A stretch of 62,000 nucleotides of DNA, from positions 1,069,974-1,131,973 of the forward strand of contig NMRA01000008.1 in the NCBI GenBank assembly GCA_002633005.1, given 5' to 3'. Both the position numbers and the translations under genes were made by a program. This document shows, piece after piece, positions 11,601 through 26,600 of this stretch. Position 1 is the first letter of the stretch. Each line of letters opens with the position of its first letter. Below the pieces are notes generated by a model. It saw only the letters and a list, made by a program, of their open reading frames with translations. It was not told the origin of the DNA and searched no databases. This DNA is from Phoronis australis (Eukaryota > Phoronida > Phoronidae).

Positions 11601-14600
11601 TGACAGAATGTGTCTCCTTGGGGTTTCATAGATACTGGCGTCTAAGCTCATTTTTCATTTGGTGTTGAAGCAAATGGTTGAGGCAAAAATTTCTAGACGT
11701 ATAAATAGACCTACTTACCCCTCGTCCTCCGTTTATGCCTGTGAATGGAAACCCAAGACATACAACAGCTGCTACGCTCTCCACCAGTGACACGTGACAC
11801 GACACCAATGCACCGACATTCCAACCAATCAGAACAATGGGACGATTCGGGAAATGACTCTGGAGCTGTGAGCAGATTTGTATAGTAAGATGTCAGTTTG
11901 TGCTATGGCACTAAGAGCGCACAAAGAAATCCACTTTCATGATTCTTCTCTAGCAAACGTTGAACATTTAAAAACAAATCGTAACAGCATTTTACAGGAC
12001 AGTACATAAAACACAGTATCTAATAATTCCTCATGAATCCAATCACCCATTTATGAGATATGACCATCCGAAGTTGGCCAAATTTGGAATTTTTCGAAGC
12101 CTACATAGTACTGATATGCCCAGGCCAAATGCACGTTTAGGCATACAGATACTTGGATTTGACAGCTGGTCCTGAAAATGCAATATGTCGCGAATAAGTT
12201 TAGGCTTCACATAGTTTTTACTACAATCCCCGATACAGTACAGAACCCTTAAATATCTGACTGTTCCACCTTACCTCCAGCACCTTGGTCCTAACAGCTC
12301 CAATCATGTGCTCCATACACTGGCTCACGCTGACCCCGCTACCCCCGTTGACCGTGTGTAGGGTCACCGGGATACACTTGCCCATACTGGACAGTTGGGT
12401 GTTCCAGAACCTCATACGACGGGAGTAGCTACTGGACGGGTGCGTGGGGCCAGACGGGGCAATCAACAGCAGTGGGTTGCCAGGCAGTTTGTGCTGAAAA
12501 CATGAACAAACGACTTAGTTGGCTAGGAGGTATCACAAATTTCGCAAACATAATCTAGGTTAGAATTCCACAAACGATGAGCATTGTTTCTGCTAAACGC
12601 TTTCTACAATTCCAGACACAAAATTTATGTAATGTAATCTCAATCGCTTAAAAATCATAACCTATTTTCAAATAATCATTAAGATCTTGCTATGTAAAAT
12701 TACACGATTTGCCTAAACTACACACTTCTTTAACTTGTATTTCATACCCTTTTATTTTTCTCTCGTATTTCATAATTTATTTTGACCAATACCATTATCA
12801 AATTTACTGTTGAGAAGATCAAAATACTAGTCAGAGTAACAAATTCAGACAATGGATAAAAATTGGAAAAGGCCCCATTTTGACAAAAGCACTCGTGACT
12901 CAGTTGGTTGAAACCGTCATGCTTGAAATTCGACTTCGCACCATTACGCTGAAGCAAGAAACTCATTGAGTCACACAATGTGGCAAGTCTTGGTCATACA
13001 GGCCATCTCTTACCGGCTTGTGCTGACTCATGACACTGAGCACTGGGTCCCAGGGTCTTTTGAGCAGTAGATTCAGTGCCTCCACACTGGCTGCTGAAGT
13101 CCGTTGACCTGTGGAGAGGGCGGTCATCTTGTCAATGAGAGCTGGCATCTATAACAGAGTGGACCATGAGGTTAACGGCAACAATTCTTTAAAGGAACGT
13201 TATTGCTTTTTATTGCCAAAAAAGACAACTTCGGGATTATTGTAATGTTGAATGGAATAGGCTTTTTTAAATTTATTGGTTATGAGCAGAGCTACAAAAC
13301 GATAAAATCCGTTTTGTTTTTGTGATTTTATTACAAATCAACAATTCTCGTCATTGTCTGCTGGACATTCTCTGAAATCTAGGTCAGTGGCTCTACCAAT
13401 TGAATATGTTTAAAATAATCTGCCACACACAGAGATATTTAGCTAAACCAGCAGAGCGTTTGGCTGCGAAGCCAGAGTTTCAAGTTCGATTTTGCACGGA
13501 GGCTGATCACAGAAAAGAAAATGTGTCACCGAAAATGTCGTCATTCATTAAACATAAAGCTCACCAAATGCCTTCGACAGATACATTAAGGTTACCACAG
13601 TACTACCGTAAAATGAAAAATCCTCAAATTTAGGGCCTTAACGGTCAATTGTTGATGACTTTGACATATGCTTACACTGTCCATTTCAAGGCATTTCTTT
13701 TTCAGAAATGAACGTGCGACATGTAGTGATAACACAAATCATAATTTGCATGTGAATGTGACTCAAATGTCATACAAAAGGCATCAGGCCACATGCCTAC
13801 TTCTTTCATCGTATCACATATAAACAACGTTGAAACAAATGAAAAGCTGGTTTCGACGTCACATTTTCCAAGAAGTCATAGGATTTAAACAAGATAGAGC
13901 GCTTCTGCCGTCTAACAAATGACCTTTTTACAGAGAGCGCGAGACATATACAAAGAGGACTGTAGGATATCCGTTACCAAATCCAAAGCAGCAGTACCAG
14001 TGGATGGAGATGTACGATGCATCAAGAACACTTCACTTTAATAGCATTTAGAGGAACCAATCAGTTTATCGCAGACATGAGTAATCACATAGCATCTACT
14101 CAAGCCAATTGCTTACAAAGCTGACAAAAGCGACACCGTCTTGATTCTGGATCGGACGATTCATATACAAAAAATCTATGCTCTGGGATGCGTACGTGTA
14201 GATTTTCGTTATGTGTAAAAAACATTAATGAAGGCTGTAACTATCAAAGCTTACTAGAGATTCGACTTGAAAAACGACCCCTCAAGTGGCACACTTTGTC
14301 TAAGTTTTTTAAGGGGTACGCAATGTCTTTTGATATTATTTAGTATCCAACCAGCAACAGAACAGGACATGAATGACCAGCAAACAGCCTGAAGCTTAGT
14401 TCTACAATCAGTTCCATTGAGCAAACACCATGCCCTACTCTCTACTGACAACAGTGTGTGTCGGGGATTCATGTTTGCTCAATAGACTATTTCATTCACC
14501 ACCNNNNCCCCCCCCCCCTCCCTAAGAGTTATTTCCCTTTTTGCTATTGCTGAACTCCACTGGCCGGATACCTGACGTTTTCAGCACCTCAGTGGAGACA

Positions 14601-17600
14601 GGCTGGGTACTCACTGAATGGCAGCTTAAGAATGGCATGTAGAAAAGTCTATTGAAGTGAACGCAGAACAAAGATTCACGCCTTTTGCTGGACCGTTGAT
14701 GCCACACTGTACTGTTCCATGGACAGTAAATACTCACCAACAGAATAGTGATTAACACAAAAAATGTATCCTCCAAATTCACAGGATCTGTATTTTTACT
14801 CAAGGTAACAACAAAAACAGTGGTTTTCCCCTCTAAATTTCACACGATGTGACTGGTCAGTTTTCAGGTTAAATCTCGAGTAAACTTCGTTGTTGGTCAT
14901 GTGACATCACGTCTCCACTTACCCTTGTCTTGAGAGTCTGCAGAATATCCAGGTAGGCCGACAGCATGGGCAGGCTCAGATTGTCAACGAGGACACTGTG
15001 TAACCACTGACATAGCTTGATGTCCTAAAAACACACCAGGAGTCAGGTTAAGCTAACACACATTTACGTCACTCATGCAGTCAGTCAATGAAAGAGGTGA
15101 TTTCAAATTCGATAGCCAACACGAGGGATTTCGCCTCCCATAATTTAAGTTGTCAAAATTCACTCAGAGGTGGAAGAAGCTGACTTATTACTTGTCAGTT
15201 TGGTTCGCAAAGGTATCAGCCAAATAAGCTAAAACAAATGAAATATTTTAGCCATGTTGAAAGGACATTGGTTAGATCATTTCCCACGCTCAATAAATCA
15301 TGTTGTAGCAACAGGAATTGAAACTTAAAATTTTCATTACATACAGACACACGAAAAGGCGACAAGATGTGAAGGTAAGTATGCATGGAGTTAAGAGTAC
15401 TAAAACCAACCTATTCTTGATCTGTCAAACAAAAGCATGATTTGAGCGCTTTAAACACTAACCTACCACTGGTGGATCTCCTATCTCGAGACCAACATTT
15501 TTTAAAGAAATGCGTTTGTGTTACACCTAAAAGTAGCGTGCTGACGGTATTTTACTGGCCTCATGAGGAGGAAGATCGTGACGTCCCTACACCCAACCAT
15601 GCTGAGAAATGCCAACTTGTTGTCACTGGCAACATGATTAAACTATTCCTCTCAGACCCACCTAGTTTTAATTCCATCAGTGTAAGGAACAAGTTGCATC
15701 TAAATTCGAAATTTTAAATGATCCAATTCAAAAAGTTGGGGTTTTGATATCAGAAATTCCAAAACAGTGATAGACGGTTGTTACATGAGCATCCAATCAC
15801 AACACCATTCAAATACTGTCTTCCGATAGTTTGGCCCAGAATGTTTGTAAAATAATCGTTACGCGATAAATGATCAAATGAACAGTACATAGATTTTCCC
15901 AATCTCTGCTATCAAAGTTCGCTGGAGTTTGGGTTTTTGTACTCAACATTTGATAAATAATGACATGTTTATATTTATCATTTACACGGAGAGGCATTAA
16001 AATGGCGCTTTCTGGTGGATGCATAACATTGTTACAATACAAACCGTAGAACTCTAGTCCTGGAATGCCACGTGACCAATGTATTCCATTATCAGAGCTT
16101 ACGACCCCGAGACTAGCTGTGAGAGTTTGCACAGAGAATTTCCAGCTGTCTGCTCGACTGAGATTTAATCGAGTGTTGGAGTTATCAAATCAAGCCTAAT
16201 TTCATTTTCATTTTAACATTTTTGTTCATAAAGCGAGACTCTTAAGCTACAGTTCTGGACAACCAGCAATTTCCCGGCAAAATTCGTCAACAAACCCGAT
16301 AGTTACTTTAGTCGTTCTTTATAAACACCGATCCATGGCCCTGGCCGAATACCAGGAATAGTCCGGCCTCCGATATCTTTTCATCTGCAGTCTTAGACTC
16401 CACTTTCAACTACCTATCAAACTACACCGTAGGAGAGATTTTTGGGTGTTAAAATCATGTTACAGTACTTTACGGATAGAACCGATATTTGTTTTCCGAG
16501 TATTTGTTCTGCAATTAAATATGAAAAGTTTAACCCTTACTAGCAGGTGCGTTTAATATGTAACTTACTAAAAACTACTTGTATTCGCGTATCTAAGAGT
16601 GTGTGTTTGCATCAATAATGACTGTCTTCAACTGTTTCTATAATAAATCATTTGTGCAATGTTTATCTGTTGCTGAGATACTTTTTGTCAATTCTAATTC
16701 TGAGCAGTGAATGTTATCTGTAGTATTTACCTATACCCATATCCCACTTTTTGATTTTTTTTCGCCATCAAAAAAATGCCCCACTTTTTGGCACACGGCA
16801 ACACTGACATAAACCCTACTGTAATTTCCCATGCCACATGGCACTATTTTCCCATTCGGCTAATAAGAAAAAAATGGTACTTTTCACGGGATTTTGAGGC
16901 ATCCCCGCAATTGCCTGTTCAACTTAAAAAAACAAGGTCCAATTAATATATAAAAATGTATAATTCTTCACAGCAACTGTGAGATATCCATATTTTAAAA
17001 TCTTTGTCGTGAAAGCTTTTGTGAATCAATGAAATTGGTTTGATTAATCATTTATATAACCTCTCTGGTTCATTTCTCTTTTAATGTTACTATTACGCCC
17101 TATTGTTTTTCGTATTTTGGTAACACTCATTAAACCTGTCAGGTATTCGAAATGATAATTATTTAAGAATTGAATTATTCATCACTAGCTCCAGCTACAA
17201 TAATACACCATCACGAATTAATGAAGGGCTTTCTAATGACATGACATCTGAAATTCGGTTGAAAAATGATGGAGTTGTGAAAAGNATCAGAAATTCCAAA
17301 ACAGTGATAGACGCAATTGCCTGTTCAACTTAAAAAAACAAGGTCCAATTAATATATAAAAATGTATAATTCTTCACAGCAACTGTGAGATATCCATATT
17401 TTAAAATCTTTGTCGTGATAGGGTAGAAAGCTTTTGTGAATCAATGAAATTGGTTTGATTAATCATTTATATAACCTCTCTGGTTCATTTCTCTTTTAAT
17501 GTTACTATTACGCCCTATTGTTTTTCGTATTTTGGTAACACTCATTAAACCTGTCAGGTATTCGAAATGATAATTATTTAAGAATTGAATTATTCATCAC

Positions 17601-20600
17601 TAGCTCCAGCTACAATAATACACCATCACGAATTAATGAAGGGCTTTCTAATGACATGACATCTGAAATTCGGTTGAAAAATGATGGAGTTGTGAAAAGT
17701 TTTAGTGACAGTAAATTCCATAGGAATAACCAACACCGGAACAAATAAATGCAAACAAATGCCACGCTTGAGGTGCATAACCTCAGCAGCGGGGCGAAAT
17801 AGAAACTGACATTCCAGGGCTAGAATTCTATGTACAAACTAAGAATTGAAATAAGACGGCTGTTTCTTTACTCTGTATCTCAGGTATCCAAAGACGATAA
17901 CAGGGGATGTATACACAGTGATAACTCAACAGCGAGTCCCAATAATGGTCACATTACAACTTCCCTCTAGCAATATCCCACTATGCTAAATCATGCTTGT
18001 GCTAAACAGCCGAGAAGACAACTTAGTACTTTTTAAAAAATTTTCAGCATGTGTAGATTTTTTTGACAACAGCTCATGAGCAGTGTGCAATCCATCCTCT
18101 TGACATCCTCATAGCTTGCAGAAACTATGAACACAAGATCTCACGGTGAAGCGGAATTTGCAGTGTCATACTCAGTTAGAGACGCTATCTGGTTACAAAA
18201 CTACCTCTTTCAGAGGAGGTACGGTTAAGAAACGACACACTTGCAGGCCATTGGCTACTGCTCTAAGGTTGCGGAAAGAAAACAGCTACATCAATGACAT
18301 TCGCAGCGGCTGAGAGTCAACACGTGAAGTTTTTGAAATAATTTTTTAATGATAATAGGAGAATCATTCACCAATGGTTTTGCTTTACCACTACCCTGAG
18401 TTTGTCATTGGTGAGTGGCTAGCGCAAGGAAAGACTAACATTCACATAGTTTTACCTTATAGTGTCAAGACTGGAGTTGTGAACCAGAACGTGTCCAAAT
18501 TGAAAGGTATTATCATTACAGATTGGTGAAAAAAACCTACATTCTTAGAACAACCATCTTTAACATCTGACAGAAATCCATCAACCATAAACAATGTAAG
18601 AGACAGATACACCAGACATTACCCAGCCTACGTTAGCCAGCGCCTGTCTTAGTCTCTTGGCCGACTTGTCCACATGTAACCTCCGCATTATTGGCTCGTT
18701 AGCATGCTGGAAAGAGAAACACAACTTTCAATTACATTTCTAAAAAGCATTTGTTTCTCTTCATTCAGGGCTTGGAATGACCAATGACAAAAAACGCGGA
18801 AACTTTTACGGCCCAAAACATGCGCGCTACCCACCCTTGAAATAGTCGATGTCAACCATTCGCCAACAAAAATCGATTGGACTGAAAAAAAAATGTTACC
18901 ACCAGCAGTAGCATGCGTCTACGTCCTTTTATCTCGTCCATCCACTCCTCCACTGCAGAGCCGTAGTATTTGTCGCCGCGGTTTACAATCACACAAGACG
19001 CCATTGAAAATCCCACCACGCTATCCCAGATGCACCGGCAATGTTGACAATTTACGTTCCTCCGAAACATAAAGAGCAACTTCCGCTTTTCGAGGTGAAC
19101 GTCGTCGGCAACGCCATGGTAAGAAAGGAATTTGCCGCGGAAATTTTATATCAAATCTGATTTGTTTACGCGGAAATATAATAAAATGCACGGACAGAAC
19201 ATTTGAAAAAAGCGGAAAATTCCAAGCCCTGTTCATTACAACTTACTTTAAAATGTGTAACGAAGCCTTTTATTTAAGACATCAATCTGCAGGTGTACAC
19301 TGGATCTACCACCATTTCATTTCAAAAAAAATCCTTGTCGAAACTAAATAAATTAACCTTAGGGGCAGTGCAGGTAAAGAGCTCCGAGCTCATATGACTG
19401 CCTTAATTGAAGGTAAGCAGAGCATACAGCTCGCATCAAGGCGTGAACAATGAATGAAGTAACTCCTAATGAAACAATACACCTTAACCCCCAAATCTAA
19501 CGACACGACTCTATAAACATATCCACAATGAGATTAACCACTGTTCTCATTCCAGCTCTGATTACTGACCCACTGCTGATTAGCCGGAGTATTCATAGGT
19601 CCAGACATAGGTTTGTTTCTCCAACCTGTATTTTGATTCTCGACCCTGTACTTTGTTTCTCGACCCTGTACTTTGTTTCTCTACCCTGTACTTTGCACGG
19701 AAAGAACACCTCCCAGCAGTGAACGTACCTCTGAATAAGTAAGCCTGGCCAGGCGGTCAGCCTGCAGCACCTTTAAGACCTTATTGAACAACCTGTTCTG
19801 TTGGACAGTCCAGCCAGTCCTACAAACAATACAAAACAGATTATCAACTGCAGAGGGTAGAAACAACATAGCTGTCGCAATCAAGAGCATACTTCATGAC
19901 AAACATGGGTCAAACCCACAGTACCATAAATTCGCAAACTCATGCTCAGACTCACAAACACGACTGCCTCATAGTTCAACCTAATGGTCTTTGTAGACAT
20001 TCTGGGAACGAGTCATACGCGGTGTTCAGTTTAATGTTCAATGCATAAATTGGTGACATGTCAATGTCTGTGCATACGTAGTGACGACACGTTATACTGT
20101 GAGACATATTCAGACAAATGGTTCAAGGAGAGATTCTGGTGATATGACAATATCTGCACAGATTTTGTAGTGATGTGTCATACCTTGAGACAAGTTCAGC
20201 TTAATGGTCAATGCATATATTGGTGAAGATAGTTAACAAATTACGTGGCAATTCTTTATTGAACACAGTACAACATATAAACATGTTCATTGGAGTGCTA
20301 TGCACATTGATCAGCAATACATAAGATGTTCCTTGCGTAGTATACATATTTCACAACTGAGGTATCAGGGTTACCGTACATAACAGTCTATGGAATTTAA
20401 ACAGAGAAGGACTTGTCCAGAGGCTCTTGCTTAGAAACTTAGCTCTGATTTCATAAAAACCGTCACAATCTAACAAAAACCGACACAATTCCTTGTGCAT
20501 AATGTACACACTTTGTCTTGATATGTCACATTTAAGTGACAACCAGTCTGGGATTTGCACAGTCATAGAAAACATGTAAAACTTTGTACAAACATTCTTG

Positions 20601-23600
20601 GAAGATAATCAATTTCTAAACAGTTTTCATGCCCAAATACAACCTTAAAATTTTTATTATAATGGTTTAAGTTAGAATTTGAATCAACATCGGACTGCCA
20701 ACTTTGCAAAGCACAGTATTTTTATGACGTGTTCTGCCTAATGGTTCACTCAAGCATTCTGGTGACGTGTCAATGTCTATATATAGACAACTTGGTAACA
20801 TGTCACTCTTTACGGAGTTATCCAATGGTTCAAGCAGACATTCTGGTAAATCACCTCTTTGTAAACAGTATGATGACACGTCTTACCTTGTGATATGTTC
20901 TTCCCAGTCATCGGGACATTCTTCCATACGAGCAAAGTTGACATGTCGTTCGCACTCATTCATCACCATACGGGCTTTTGCCTGATCATATGGAGCGGTG
21001 GCTCTTGGCGGCACAGACTCGACATCGATATGAGCATCTGTCTCTCTGAAACAAGAGATAAACAACTATGAATTACCAGAATACAGAAATTAGGCAAATC
21101 TCCATGGACAACTGCATTGTAAACACTTTCAAAAAGCATTAACTGACACGGAAACGCGTCTTTTTATTGTTGTTTTGATTGACAACGATTTCCCATAATA
21201 TGTTGGCAGTTTTTGCACACATATTACCTGGAAACAAATTACATTGAACCTCATACATTTATGAACTGCTACAGATCAGCTGGTGTATATCTGGCTGTTT
21301 AAGCAGCAACAAAACCGCTTTAAGATTCCTATTTGAAAAGCTCACATGAAGACGTTTTAGGTTCAACGTTTTATCAAAAAATGTTTAATTCCCTCAAGCA
21401 GAAAAATACAAAAAGAACAAGACAAGAGACAAATAAAAGTGAGAAACATGACTAAGTCCCATCCACACACAGCCTACATTAAAACAACCTGCACCTAGTG
21501 CAACTTTCTCCACTTTAACTGGAGCGTCTACACACATACACCCGCTAGGCTAAAGTAATCGCTCTAAACAGTTGATGCAAATACGGCGCGAAAAAGAAGA
21601 CACTCATGATTGTAGCCACGCAAGCACGTAGATAACAATTACTTCCACCTTACACCAGGTTTGCGGCAACACAACGATTAGACGTGACACAAGTAAGTGA
21701 CACAAGTTACACTTAAGTTATTCTACCTCAATAAGGTGGAATAATGTGTCGCAAGTGGGTTAAGTTGCACTAGAGGAAATAGAAATGCAGACAACCCCCA
21801 AAGCTAGCGACAACTCGTTCCAGGAGTAACTAGTTCTAGGGTAAGTCTGTGCGGATGGCACTTCACACAAAATGTCAGACGTTCAGTTTCCCTGAGATCC
21901 ATTATTGGAACAACTGAAGGCACTATATAAAAAAATTCCTAAATCTACCATTGCACAACATATCAATTGTCCTATATCGTCCGGTTACCTATTGTCGTCA
22001 GGCTCCAAAGGTCGTCCGCCATCTTGTTTCGCGTGCAGCGCAACCACGCGGGACTTAGCGTTCCAATTTGGAGTGCTCGTGTGCACGTTAGGTACTAACT
22101 TATCGGAAGAGACACGTATCAAAGTAATGAGACAAAAATCGGTGAGTTTACCGATTGTTTTTTAAAACCACTTAAAAATCAGTAGATTTTACTAATACAC
22201 TTTTTTGTGCGTTTTCAGAAGATGTTTTCGAATTTAAATTTTCTTCCGACGGGACACAAAACATGATCCAGGGTTTGTTTATGCAATGTATCTGTTTNTT
22301 AAGTTAGAATTTGAATCAACATCGGACTGCCAACTTTGCAAAGCACAGTATTTTTATGACGTGTTCTGCCTAATGGTTCACTCAAGCATTCTGGTGACGT
22401 GTCAACGTCTATATATAGACAACTTGGTAACATGTCACTCTTTACGGAGTTGTCCAATGGTTCAAGCAGACATTCTGGTAAATCGCCTCTTTGTAAACAG
22501 TATGATGACACATCTTACCTTGTGATATGTTCTTCCCAGTCATCGGGACATTCTTCCATACGAGCAAAGTTGACATGTCGTTCACACTCATTCATCACCA
22601 TACGGGCTTTTGCCTGATCATATGGAGCGGTGGCTCTTGGCGGCACAGACTCGACATCAATATGAGCATCTGTCTCTCTGAAACAAGTATAAACAATTAT
22701 GAATTACCAGAATACAGAAATTAGGCAAATCTCCATGGACAACTGCATTGCAAACACTTTCAAAAAGCATTAACTGACACGGAAACGCGTCTTTTTATTG
22801 TTGTTTTCGATTGACAACGATTCCCCATATGTTGGCAGTTTTTGCACACATATTATCTGGAAACAAATTACATTGAACCTCATAAATGTTATGAACTGCT
22901 ACAGATCAGCTGGTGTATATCTGGCTGTTTAAGCAGCAACAAAACTGCTTTAAGATTCCTAGTTGAACAGCTCACATGAAGACGTTTTAGGTTCAACGTT
23001 ATCCAAATTTTTTTAATTCCCTCAAGCAGAAAAATACAAAAAGAACAAGACAAGAGACAAATAAAAGTGAGAAACATGACTAAGTCCCATCCACACACAG
23101 CCTACCTTAGAACAACCTGCACCTAGTGCAACTTTCCCCACTTTAACCGGAGGGTCTACACACATACACCCGATAACTAGCGCTAGGCTAAAGTAATCGC
23201 TCTAAACAGATGATACAAATACGGCGCGAAAAAGAAGACACCCATGATTGTAGCCATGCAAGCACGTAGATAACAATTACTTCCACCTTACACCAGGTTT
23301 GCGGCAACACAACGATTAGAAGTGACACAAGTAAGTGACACATGTTACACTTAAGTTATTCTACCTCAATAAGGTGGAATAAGGTGTCACAAGTGGGGTA
23401 AGTTGCACTAGTGGAAATATACATTATGTATTTGTATTTGTATTGAAGGCCTCTGGCCCAAAGTACAATAAACAAAACAATTAATCAGGCACATTTGCAC
23501 AAGCAGTCAACCCATTTAAGAATTGTTCTCGTCTTATAAGGGCAAAATACACATATTTAACAGCAGATATATCTGGATTAGCGAGCAGGCGTATACAGGA

Positions 23601-26600
23601 TTCTTGAGTTGGATGCCTCCATTGAAATTCCTTCATAAAATGTGACCTAAGTTCACAATATCCCTTGCAAACCAACAGGAAATGGTATTCATCCTCNCGG
23701 ACGAACATTGGGTTCCCCAGTATACTGTAGGCACATGTGTCAACACGTATGAAATTTTTTAGTAAATAATAATACTAATAATAATAATAACTTATAGAGG
23801 AGAAAAACATATTAAGTGTGAAACTTATCTACCACATGGTCCTCGAAATTACAATCAATAGATAAATAAATAAATGAATAAATAAGATGAACAATGATAT
23901 GTACAGATGAATGAAAAATGAAATAAATAAGTTAACTAATACAAACAGTTTTTGACATGCATGCAGATAATACAGTTAATTAGATAATAAATAAGTTACT
24001 TCTAAATGCACCTTTAAAAAACAATGACCACATTCTCAAAAAACCAACAAGGTTACCAATCAATAGATATTGATATATTAAATTTCAAGCTAAAATTTTC
24101 AATTTAAATGAAAATTACAAAGAATAGACGAAATACATAAAATACCACGTAACAGATAACCACCTGTGCTTTTAAGTGAAGCAAGGGCACATATGCTAAT
24201 GTGAAAAAGAACAAAACTTAAAAAATGCATTACTTTGGATAGGCAATAAAGCAACCATCACCCGATAGGTATTCTGATTGAAGGTATGCAATGATGAAAA
24301 TTTAAAGTAGAAAGCAAATTTGTTTAACTACATTTGGCTTTATTGCCAGTTTTCAAAGAACACACCTGTGCCGACCGAGACAATAAACCCAATGGTTTGG
24401 GGAGTTGCGGTCAGTTACAGAGTAGTGCCGTCACTAATAATTACTTATTTTTTTGCTCTAATGATAACCAATCGATATAAAATTGAATTTAATGTCATTT
24501 AGCACATTTAAATGTTCCCAAATTGTCATTGAAAAAATCTTAGCGAGCAGCGCTCGTCGTGGTGTCAGTGTGCTAACTGCACGATAATGGAAAAAACTGA
24601 CCCTTGCGTTTGCTGCCACGAAATTCCGCAACTGGAGAAGCGCAGATGTGTCTCACGGACCATCCTGATTTTGCACCGCATCTAAACAGAAGTCTGCTTA
24701 CGACGATTTTGAGACTGGGGAAAATAACTGGCGAAAACATCCTACACCAGAGGTCCAAACAGAGGCCTGATGAACGAGTAAGCCATCAACCAGGTTATAT
24801 AAAACATTATGTTCTCATGCCTTGAATTAATTGCAATTGTTTGTGTTTCCATGACCAGCTACAATTCTCCATAATCAAAAACTGAGCAACAACCGATCCG
24901 CATTGTTTTGTCTCCTGCCTACTGAATGCCAACACACTAAGCACAACATCGGACTTCATCCTACACTCTCTTTTTCAGCCCTGGCATGAGCTGTTTGGTA
25001 AGCTGGCATTCGATCATCAGTGAAATCACTGTAGATGAAATGCCAGCCAGACACGGAGAAGTTTCACGGCCTCATACTACGGTATTACAGCGTACTTTTC
25101 ATTCTTCACTACCGCCAACCACTTTCGAAGCATTGTGTGCTTTCGAGGAAATCGAAAAAATGATATACCCGCTTTCCTATTAGCTTCATAGTTCGCACAA
25201 GCAGGAATGATACATCACTCCAATATTAGGAGCACTCACTCTGTAGAAGAACCACTGATGTCGCCGAGTAGTTTCTCACCTTCCTCACAGGTTAACGCGA
25301 CACCTCTCGGCAAGGTAAGATCGACTATATACGAGGTGACGTGGATATAGACCGATTAAGATGGTAAAAAAGACTAATTAAATCGGGTGGCATTCTCCTT
25401 TAAGTGGAGCGTCAACACATACACATATCCGATAACTGGGGTATGGAGCAAGTTGTCGCTATGTGCATGACAATGAACAGCCTATTCTAATATGGTTTAT
25501 ATTAAGAAATAATTGTTTTACGGTGTTTTAAAATTATCATATTATATGTCTCAACAGGTTATTAAATTACCCAGGACTTTTCGAGAAAGCAATAGTAAAT
25601 TCAGTTACAAGGAAAAAACGGCGGCGTCAGGACAAGTTCCTGAACTGACGAGCCGGAAATGTGGGCACGGCAATAACCGATGACAGTCGGTAATTATACG
25701 CTCACAGAGAAGGGTCAAATACCGTTAAAAAATCGCTTTCGGCACGAATGGCATTAACGAAAGGGTATCAAAAATAAGATTTTATTTGGTAAGTATTTTC
25801 CAATACTGGAGCCACACTGGCATTTTGAGATAAGGACTTTAAAGATGTATTTGCATACTCCTAACTACATTAATGTATAGCAGGAACTAAACGACAATGC
25901 TATTTTAGCATAATCTTCACTAAACAAAGTGAAGATGTGTTCATTGACAATTTGTAAATGTGAAAACAAAAAATCTGCAAATAGGTGACCTTTGCACTAA
26001 TGACGTACTACTTAGGCTCACAGCCAGCATCATGCAGTGTTATTCCTCAATACGTCACGATACTCACTGGACACAGTTCAGTGATTTGCGGCAAATCATT
26101 TTCGCTACAAAACCTGTTCTTAAAAACAGGTGGCAACTTTCAACCTATTTCACATTCACATCGTCATATGTTGAGTTTCTAACTAATGTGGCCAAGCAAT
26201 CACAGAGATAAGGAATCAGGAGTGAGTTCCACCTTAAGGGTTCTCCTTATATACACATCAAATACCAAACACCTCAAGGGGCTTGCTTAATTACACGCAT
26301 AATGTGTTTGCCAAGTGTTACATTTTTGTACTTCCAACCTGAATAGATAGGTTGTCATTATTGCGTGCAAAACACAAAACCAAACATTATTAAATATAAG
26401 AATGTTTACTTACAATTACCTGATCTATAAAATATTCATAATAAATTTCTATAAAAAAGATAAAGAAAATTATTCCTGTCATACCGCTTGGACCTAAGTA
26501 ATGTAATGACTGTGAGCAAACATGTGACCTTAATCTCGTCAATAATTAAACACTGAACAAACACTTGAGTGTCTATTTGCTCAGTGACTTCATTAAGAAA

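Larger units (their letters stand above)
20667..21779. repeat. 1.1-kb duplicated block, copy 1 (contains exon 3)
   Basis: Nearly identical to 22299-23418, including KANSL3 exon 3, its splice sites and an adjoining MITE. The few differences in the exon are synonymous. Confidence 0.9.
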
